Assembly: GCA_036509315.1 (NCBI GenBank)
Contig: DATCFU010000013.1
Coordinates: 1 to 10,454 of the forward strand
Length of the DNA: 10,454 bases
Origin: PALSA-607 sp036509315
GTDB taxonomy: Bacteria; Actinomycetota; Actinomycetes; Acidothermales; Acidothermaceae
Direction of reading: 5' to 3'
Shown: one piece after another, positions 4,804 to 10,454 of the stretch
Layout: every line of letters starts with the position of its first letter
How positions within the stretch are numbered: position 1 is the first letter of the stretch
The notes under the pieces: model-generated
Database searches by the model: none
What the model saw: only the letters and a program-made list of their open reading frames with translations
What the model was told of the DNA's origin: nothing
Program-made: the position numbers and the translations under genes

Positions 4804-7800
4804 GTGAACAGTCGTGCTGACCTCTTGCGTGGTGAACTGACCCGTCGAGTGGTCGTTGCCGATGGCGCGATGGGCACCATGCTGCAGGGATTCGAGCTCG
4901 ACCTCGATGACTTCGAGGGGCTCGAGGGCTGCAACGAGATCTTGTGCGTGACGCGACCCGATGTGGTTCGGGCCATTCACGACGCCTACTTCGAGGTCGG
5001 CTGCGACGCGGTCGAGACCAACAGTTTCGGGTCGAACTTCGCCAATCTGGCGGAATACGACATCGCGGACCGCATCTACGAGCTGGCGGAGGCGTCTGCC
5101 CGGCTCGCTCGTGAGGTCGCCGACGGATGGAGCACACCCGACCATCCGCGGTTCGTGCTCGGGTCAGTCGGTCCTGGCACCAAACTGCCGACTCTCGGAC
5201 ACACGAGCTACGCGACGCTGCGCGACGCCTACCAAAGTGAGGTCGCCGGGCTGGTCGACGGCGGTGCCGACGCGATCTTGGTCGAGACGGCTCAGGATCT
5301 GCTGCAAGCCAAGGCGGCCGTAATCGGTGCGCGCCGGGCACTTACAACGGCCGGCTCGACGTTGCCGCTCATCGCTCAGGTCACTGTCGAGACCACCGGC
5401 ACGATGCTGCTCGGCTCCGAAATCGGCGCCGCGCTCACGGCCCTCGAGCCGTTGGGCATCGACCTGATCGGTCTCAACTGCGCGACCGGTCCGGCCGAGA
5501 TGGGCGAGCACCTGCGCTACCTCGCCCGGCATGCCCGGGTCGGTATTTCGTGCATGCCGAACGCCGGCCTGCCGGTTCTTGGCCACGACGGCGCGAGCTA
5601 CCCGCTGACACCCGTCGAACTTGCTGACGCGCATGACGTGTTCACCCGCGAGCACGGTCTCGCACTCGTCGGCGGATGTTGCGGCACGACACCCGCGCAC
5701 CTTCGACTCGTGGTCGAACGAGTTCGTGGTCGCGAGCTCACCGCCAGGCGTCCGCATCCGGAGCCCGGTTCGGCATCGCTGTATCAAAGCGTGACGTTCC
5801 GCCAAGACACGTCGTACCTCGCGGTAGGCGAGCGAACCAACGCGAACGGCTCGCGGGTCTTTCGCGACGCGATGCTCGAGGGTCGTTTCGAAGACTGCGT
5901 CGAGGTCGCCCGCGAAGCGACGAGGGACGGTTCGCACCTGCTCGACTTGTGTGTCGACTACGTCGGACGTGACGGCGTCGCCGACATGCGCGAGGTCGCG
6001 AGCCGGTTCGCTACCGCGTCGACACTGCCGCTGATGCTCGACTCCACCGAGCCGCAGGTCATCGAAGCCGGCCTCGAATGCCTTGGTGGGCGTTCGATCA
6101 TCAACTCGGTCAACTTCGAGGACGGCGAGGGGCCGACGAGTCGGTTCGCGCGCATCATGCCGATCGTGCGCGAGCACGGTGCGGCGGTCGTGGCTCTCAC
6201 GATCGATGAGACCGGTCAGGCACGGACGCCGGAGCACAAGGTCGCGGTGGCAGAGCGCCTTATCGAAACGCTGACACAGACGTGGGGCATGCACGAGAGT
6301 GACATCCTCGTCGACTGCCTGACGTTCACCCTCGGCACCGGGCAAGAAGAGAGCCGTCGTGACGGACTGGCGACGATCGAAGCCATCCGCGAACTCAAGG
6401 CCCGACACCCCGACGTCCAGACGATTCTTGGTTTGTCGAATATCTCGTTCGGGCTGAAGCCGATTGTGCGTGCGGTGCTGAACTCGGTGTTTCTCGCTGA
6501 GTGCACGAAGGCCGGCCTCGACGCCGCAATCGTGCACGCGTCCAAGATCCTGCCGGTAGCTCGGATTCCGGACGAACAACGGGAAGTCGCGCTCGATCTG
6601 ATCTACGACCGGCGCCGCGAAGGTTATGACCCGCTCGGCGCGTTCCTCGACTTGTTCGAGGGCGTCGACGCCCAGGACGCGAAGGCGTCACGTGCACAAG
6701 AACTTGCGGCGCTGCCATTGTCCGAGCGCCTACAACGACGCATTATCGACGGCGAGCGCGTCGGCCTGCACGCAGATCTCGACGAAGCGCTGGAGACTCG
6801 GCCGGCACTCGAGATCGTGAACGACACACTTCTTGAGGGCATGAAGGTCGTGGGGGAACTCTTCGGTCGCGGTGAGATGCAACTGCCTTTCGTGTTGCAG
6901 TCGGCCGAGGTCATGAAGAACGCGGTCGCCTATCTCGAGCCGCACATGGAGAAGACCGACGACGCAGGCAAGGGCACCATCGTGCTGGCGACGGTCAAGG
7001 GCGACGTGCACGACATCGGCAAGAACCTCGTCGACATCATCTTGTCGAACAACGGTTACAGCGTGGTGAATCTCGGCATCAAGCAGCCGGTGTCGGCCAT
7101 CATCGAAGCGGCCGAAGACAACGAAGCCGATGCGATCGGCATGTCGGGGCTGCTGGTCAAGTCGACGGTCATCATGAAGGAGAACCTCGAGGAGATCAGC
7201 ACTCGCGGGCTCGCTGGCCGATGGCCCGTCCTGCTCGGTGGTGCTGCGCTGACTCGTGCGTACGTCGAGCAAGACCTAGCCGAGCAGTTCGCCGGCGTCG
7301 TTCGATACGCGCGCGACGCGTTCGAAGGCCTGCGCTTGATGGACGCGCTCATGGGAGTGAAGAGAGGCGTCGAAGGCGCATCGCTGCCGCCGTTGCGTCA
7401 GCGACGGGTGACCGCGGTTGTCGATCGTCCCGAGGCGGGCGTCGATCCCGGTGGCCGCTCAGACATCGCGACCGATGTGGTTGTGCCGACGCCGCCGTTT
7501 TGGGGCGATCGGCTGGTCAAGGGCATTCCGCTTGCCGACTACGCCGATCTGCTCGATGAGAAGGCGACGTTCGCTGGTCGGTGGGGCCTGCGCGGGGTGC
7601 GCGGCGGCGCGTCGTATGAGGACCTGGTCGAGACCGAGGGTCGCCCGCGGATGCGTAAGTGGCTCGACCGCATCCAGACCGAAGGGTGGCTTGACGCGGG
7701 TGTCGTGTATGGCTACTTCCCTTGCGTGAGCGAAGGCAACGACCTTGTCGTCTTGAACGACGACGGTTCTGATCGGCTGAGCTTCACGTTCCCGCGCCAG

Positions 7801-8271
7801 CGACGCGACCGGCGGCTGTGCCTCGCGGACTTCTTCCGTCCGCGTGAGTCGGGGGAGTTCGACGTCGTCGGCTTCCAGGTGGTAACGATCGGCCCGCGGG
7901 TTAGCGACGCGACAGCCGAGTTGTTCGCCGAGAACGCGTATCGCGACTACTTGGAACTGCACGGTCTCTCCGTACAATTGGCCGAAGCTTTGGCAGAGTT
8001 CTGGCATCGCCGCATTCGCGAGGAGCTCGGAACTGCTTCGGAGGACAGCGCCGACGTCCAGGCTGTGCTTGAACACCAGGCCTATCGCGGGTCGCGCTAT
8101 TCGTTCGGTTACCCCGCGTGCCCCGACCTCGAAGACCGCGTGAAGATCGTCGAACTGCTGCGACCCGAGCGCATCGGCGTCACGTTGTCCGACGAGCTCC
8201 AGTTACACCCCGAGCAATCGACTGACGCGCTCATCGTGCACCATCCCGAAGCGAAGTACTTCAGCGCGTGA
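4804..8271 (+). CDS. metH: Cobalamin-dependent methionine synthase
   Basis: MetH transfers a methyl group from 5-methyltetrahydrofolate to homocysteine via methylcobalamin, giving methionine and tetrahydrofolate in the cytosol. The 1155 residues hold all four modules. (1) The homocysteine domain (about 15-300) starts VADGAMGTML and has zinc ligands Cys226 (GLNCATGP) and Cys292/Cys293 (GGCCGTT). (2) The folate domain (about 330-600) has GERTNANGS (342-350) and MLDSTEP. (3) The B12 cap and Rossmann modules (about 650-870) have DVHDIG (734-739), with His736 as the lower cobalt ligand, and MSGLL (780-784). (4) The reactivation domain (about 900-1155) has RYSFGYPACPDLEDR beginning at 1098 and ends in HHPEAKYF. 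Length and motifs match actinobacterial MetH. The linker between modules 3 and 4 seems shorter than in the mycobacterial protein I recall. GTG 4804 is chosen because homology starts just after it and a TANNNT box lies 7 bases upstream. It is coupled to the HAD gene. Confidence 0.97.
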   Translation: MNSRADLLRGELTRRVVVADGAMGTMLQGFELDLDDFEGLEGCNEILCVTRPDVVRAIHDAYFEVGCDAVETNSFGSNFANLAEYDIADRIYELAEASARLAREVADGWSTPDHPRFVLGSVGPGTKLPTLGHTSYATLRDAYQSEVAGLVDGGADAILVETAQDLLQAKAAVIGARRALTTAGSTLPLIAQVTVETTGTMLLGSEIGAALTALEPLGIDLIGLNCATGPAEMGEHLRYLARHARVGISCMPNAGLPVLGHDGASYPLTPVELADAHDVFTREHGLALVGGCCGTTPAHLRLVVERVRGRELTARRPHPEPGSASLYQSVTFRQDTSYLAVGERTNANGSRVFRDAMLEGRFEDCVEVAREATRDGSHLLDLCVDYVGRDGVADMREVASRFATASTLPLMLDSTEPQVIEAGLECLGGRSIINSVNFEDGEGPTSRFARIMPIVREHGAAVVALTIDETGQARTPEHKVAVAERLIETLTQTWGMHESDILVDCLTFTLGTGQEESRRDGLATIEAIRELKARHPDVQTILGLSNISFGLKPIVRAVLNSVFLAECTKAGLDAAIVHASKILPVARIPDEQREVALDLIYDRRREGYDPLGAFLDLFEGVDAQDAKASRAQELAALPLSERLQRRIIDGERVGLHADLDEALETRPALEIVNDTLLEGMKVVGELFGRGEMQLPFVLQSAEVMKNAVAYLEPHMEKTDDAGKGTIVLATVKGDVHDIGKNLVDIILSNNGYSVVNLGIKQPVSAIIEAAEDNEADAIGMSGLLVKSTVIMKENLEEISTRGLAGRWPVLLGGAALTRAYVEQDLAEQFAGVVRYARDAFEGLRLMDALMGVKRGVEGASLPPLRQRRVTAVVDRPEAGVDPGGRSDIATDVVVPTPPFWGDRLVKGIPLADYADLLDEKATFAGRWGLRGVRGGASYEDLVETEGRPRMRKWLDRIQTEGWLDAGVVYGYFPCVSEGNDLVVLNDDGSDRLSFTFPRQRRDRRLCLADFFRPRESGEFDVVGFQVVTIGPRVSDATAELFAENAYRDYLELHGLSVQLAEALAEFWHRRIREELGTASEDSADVQAVLEHQAYRGSRYSFGYPACPDLEDRVKIVELLRPERIGVTLSDELQLHPEQSTDALIVHHPEAKYFSA

Positions 8272-8948
8272 GCTTGTCCGCCGCCGTGCCGGGTGCCTCA
8301 AGACTGCCCGCTGCCGTCCTGTTTGACATGGACGGATTGCTGATCGATACCGAGCCGCTCTGGTTCAGCGTCGAGACCGACATCTTGAACGAGCTCGGTG
8401 CATCGTGGCAACTCGATGATCACAAGACCCTCGTCGGTAGCTCGTTGAAGATCTCGTCGGCATTTGTCGCCGAGCGTGCCGGTGGCGCCGTCACGGCCGA
8501 GCAGGTCTCGGAGCAGTTGCTGCTGCGCATGCGCGAGCGGTTGCGGCACGCCCCCGTTCTGCAACCCGGCGTCCTCGATCTCATCGACGAACTCGATGCT
8601 GCGGGTGTGCCGCGTGCGTTGGTGTCGTCGTCGTTTCGGGTACTGGTTGACGCGGCGCTCGAAGGACTTGCGCCACTCACGTTCGACACCGTCGTCGTCG
8701 GCGACGAAGTATCGGACGCAAAGCCGCACCCCGAGGCGTATCTGCTCGGTGCGGCCAAGCTCGGCGTCGACCCCGCCGACTGCGTGGCGTTCGAAGACTC
8801 ACCGAGCGGTGCTGCGTCGGCGAGTGCCGCGGGGTGCTTCGTGGTGGCCATTCCGAGTGTGGCGCCGATCGAGCCCGCTGAGCGACAGATTGTGCGCCGG
8901 TCGCTGGCGGAGGTCAACCTGGCGTTCCTCCGCTCCCTCTTCGAGTAG
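8268..8948 (+). CDS. HAD superfamily hydrolase, subfamily IA (beta-phosphoglucomutase/phosphatase-like)
   Basis: A 226-residue haloacid-dehalogenase-fold phosphatase. Motif I is VLFDMDGLLIDTEP (17-30), with nucleophile Asp20 and acid/base Asp22. Motif II is Ser120 in LVSSS. Motif III is Lys152 in DAKPHPE, and motif IV is Glu176-Asp177 in FEDSPSG. All catalytic residues are present. The helical cap between motifs I and II (about 30-95) identifies a C1-cap subfamily IA enzyme. Such enzymes act on sugar phosphates or other small phosphorylated metabolites; beta-phosphoglucomutase, 2-deoxyglucose-6-phosphatase and GS1-like phosphatases are close relatives, and the exact substrate cannot be told. 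The GTG at 8268 overlaps the metH stop codon (GTGA), which argues for translational coupling. This places it in the metH operon, although no biochemical link to methionine synthesis is evident. Confidence 0.92.
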   Translation: MSLSAAVPGASRLPAAVLFDMDGLLIDTEPLWFSVETDILNELGASWQLDDHKTLVGSSLKISSAFVAERAGGAVTAEQVSEQLLLRMRERLRHAPVLQPGVLDLIDELDAAGVPRALVSSSFRVLVDAALEGLAPLTFDTVVVGDEVSDAKPHPEAYLLGAAKLGVDPADCVAFEDSPSGAASASAAGCFVVAIPSVAPIEPAERQIVRRSLAEVNLAFLRSLFE

Positions 8949-9009
8949 CGGCCGTTCTCCTTTTGCCGCTGACCGACGGGCACACAGCCCGGGGACGGCG
9001 GAGCGGCCG
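8949..9009. terminator. Long imperfect hairpin between convergent HAD and permease genes
   Basis: Beginning right after the HAD stop codon, four nested paired segments can form: CGGCCG (8949-8954) with CGGCCG (9004-9009), CTCC (8957-8960) with GGAG (9000-9003), GCCG (8965-8968) with CGGC (8996-8999), and CGGGC (8977-8981) with GCCCG (8987-8991) around the loop ACACA. That makes 19 pairs, with one-sided TT and TTTT bulges and one internal loop. No T-tract follows, which is common for actinobacterial terminators. Its position between two facing genes suggests it stops transcription from both sides. The remaining 20 bases before the permease stop show nothing further. Confidence 0.45.
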
Positions 9010-9029
9010 GCGGCGAGCGGATCGCGGCC

Positions 9030-10454
9030 CTACTCGGTGGCGATCGCTGCCAATACCGGACGACGGGAGGCTCGCCACGCGGGCCACAGTGCCGCCAGCA
9101 CTCCGACGATGCCAGCACCAATGACGAAGCCGATGAACGACGTGATCGGGTAGACGACATGGTTCAGCTGACCGCCGGACGTTGACACCACAGCCCAGCC
9201 GAAGATCACGCCGAGCACCAGTCCGAGTAACGCACCGAACACCGCGATGACGGCCGACTCGAGCCAGATCATTTCGCGCAGCTGTGCGCGTGACATGCCG
9301 ACCGCCCGTAGCAGCCCGATCTCTCGTGTGCGTTCATAGACCGACAGTGCCAGCGTGTTCACGATGCCCAGGACAGCGATGATCAGAGCCACGGCAAGCA
9401 ACCCGAAGATGAGATTCACGAACTGATCGATCTGTTTGGTGATCGAGTCCTTGTAGGCACTCTGGCCCTGAATCTTGACTTGGGGGTACGCCTTCAAGCT
9501 CGTCTCGAGTGCAGCGCCTGCGGCCTCACGTTGGCCTGGATCGGCCAAGACGTAGACAATCGCGTCGAGCTGGGTTGTGTAGTTCTTCGCATACGTCGGC
9601 AATCCGATGAGGTAGTCGGCACCGCCGTTGCCCAACAGGCTGTTGTCCTTGAAAATCCCACCGACCGTGATGTGCTGCATGCCGCCCATCGGATACTCCA
9701 CGCTGACAACCTGGCCCACTGCGAGATTGGTCGACTTCGCCTTTGTCTGCGAGACGAGCAGTTCATTCTTGCCCAACGCGTCGAGTGACCCGGCCTCCAT
9801 GTGAACCTTGATGACCGAGCCGATGTTCGCAGACACCGCTGCAACCACGACCGTCTTGCCGTTCAGATGCGCGGCGCCAACTCGAGTCTCACCAACGGTG
9901 GCCACACCCTGGGTGGCTGTCGCTTTCGCCGCGACGTCCGGGGAGAAACCGAGGAACGACTGAGAGGTCAAGACGTAGTCGGCGCCGAGATTGTTGTTGA
10001 CCACGGAAGTGATCGAAGACTTCGTGGACGCCGCAAGCACCGTGAGCATCGTCACGAGCGCCAGCCCGATCATCACTGAGGCCGATGTCGCCGCAGTGCG
10101 GCGTGGATTGCGCACCGCGTTGGAACGGCCGAGGCGGGCGGGGAGGCCGAAGAGCCTTACCAAGGGCGCGCCGATGAGTCGCACTACCGGCCGGCTGATG
10201 AGCGCACTCATGACCCAAATACCGATCATCACGAGCAGGATGCCAATGCCAACCCTCGCTGCCGCGCCGCCGCTGCTGCCGCGAATCGAACCGGCGATCG
10301 AGATCGCTCCCAAGAGAGTCAAGACACCGCCGATCACGGCACGCACCCGAAGCGAGCGCTCCGGCAGCGCGACGCCGTCGCGCATGGCAGCGATAGGTGG
10401 GATGCGGGAAGCGCGGAAAGACGGGAACCAGGCAGCAAGCAATGTGACCAGCAC
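9030..10454 (-). CDS. ABC transporter permease, FtsX/MacB type, C-terminal part (5' end beyond window)
   Basis: Integral membrane subunit of an ABC transporter with FtsX domains, the type used for lipoprotein or lipid export, peptide handling or envelope stress. The visible 474 residues (counted from the right edge) start with the end of a first FtsX domain (PSFRASRIPPIAAMRDG, 11-27). Hydrophobic membrane segments follow at about 41-57 and 68-88, then RSNAVRNPRRT and a segment at 122-142. An extracytoplasmic MacB-like domain occupies about 145-340, followed by the second FtsX domain: segments 345-368, 400-424 and 437-458, with the diagnostic ALSVYERTREIGLLRAVGMSR (369-389) and the ending PAWRASRRPVLAAI. 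This is the duplicated architecture of large (about 850-residue) actinobacterial permeases. The frame stays open to base 10454, so the GTG there is internal, not a start. The partner ATPase would be expected further upstream on this strand, outside the window. The substrate is unknown. Confidence 0.93.
   Translation of the reverse strand: MLVTLLAAWFPSFRASRIPPIAAMRDGVALPERSLRVRAVIGGVLTLLGAISIAGSIRGSSGGAAARVGIGILLVMIGIWVMSALISRPVVRLIGAPLVRLFGLPARLGRSNAVRNPRRTAATSASVMIGLALVTMLTVLAASTKSSITSVVNNNLGADYVLTSQSFLGFSPDVAAKATATQGVATVGETRVGAAHLNGKTVVVAAVSANIGSVIKVHMEAGSLDALGKNELLVSQTKAKSTNLAVGQVVSVEYPMGGMQHITVGGIFKDNSLLGNGGADYLIGLPTYAKNYTTQLDAIVYVLADPGQREAAGAALETSLKAYPQVKIQGQSAYKDSITKQIDQFVNLIFGLLAVALIIAVLGIVNTLALSVYERTREIGLLRAVGMSRAQLREMIWLESAVIAVFGALLGLVLGVIFGWAVVSTSGGQLNHVVYPITSFIGFVIGAGIVGVLAALWPAWRASRRPVLAAIATE

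Noticed and set aside
4651..5145. Extended N-terminus of the PAC2 frame
   Set aside because: The extra residues overlap the metH start and resemble no PAC2 protein. The ATG at 4650 has a strong ribosome binding site.
5164..6579. 471-residue open frame on the minus strand inside metH
   Set aside because: It is antisense to a fully convincing MetH, its translation shows no family motif, and long antisense frames are expected in high-GC genes.
9480..10079. Plus-strand open frames of about 90-100 residues inside the permease gene
   Set aside because: They are antisense to a well-supported membrane protein and show no recognisable domain or ribosome binding site.
10452..10454. GTG at the right edge as the start of the permease
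   Set aside because: The residues right after it are the end of a first FtsX domain, so the codon is internal and the gene continues outside the window.

Overview
The window is high-GC DNA from an actinobacterium (Actinomycetota). The clearest marker is mshC, a gene of mycothiol synthesis, a thiol pathway confined to that phylum. A PAC2-family protein, a DUF3090 protein and an actinobacterial-type cobalamin-dependent methionine synthase support this. The genus cannot be fixed from the sequence. All eight genes look intact apart from the two cut by the window edges. I see no mobile element, CRISPR array, RNA gene or pseudogene, and no gap above 300 bases.

Region 1 (1-3774, plus strand) is a compact run of five genes: a histidine-phosphatase-family protein (5' end cut off), a DUF3090 protein with a possible C-terminal zinc knuckle, a small PI3/4-kinase-like (SCO1664-type) protein, mshC, and the tRNA 2'-O-methyltransferase gene trmL. 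The spacers are 9 to 24 bases. From memory, the order phosphatase, DUF3090, kinase-like protein, mshC resembles the mycobacterial Rv2135c to Rv2130c neighbourhood. The first three genes have no settled role, so this conserved context is the most interesting part of the window.

Region 2 (3799-8948) has a PAC2-family gene on the minus strand, convergent with trmL and divergent from metH across a 153-base intergenic region. MetH (1155 residues, all four functional modules present) is followed by a HAD-family phosphatase gene that overlaps it by 4 bases (GTGA), so the two are probably translationally coupled.

Region 3 (9030-10454, minus strand) is the C-terminal part of a large FtsX-type ABC transporter permease that continues past the right edge. 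It converges on the HAD gene over an 81-base gap that holds a long imperfect hairpin, a plausible two-way terminator.

Regulation: mshC and metH each have a TANNNT -10-like hexamer ending exactly 7 bases before the start codon, and DUF3090 has one ending 6 bases before it. This is the arrangement of leaderless actinobacterial transcripts. The metH hexamer also sits inside a perfect 10-bp palindrome. I found no clearly novel defence or mobile system. The leads are candidate functions for conserved uncharacterised genes and the promoter architecture.
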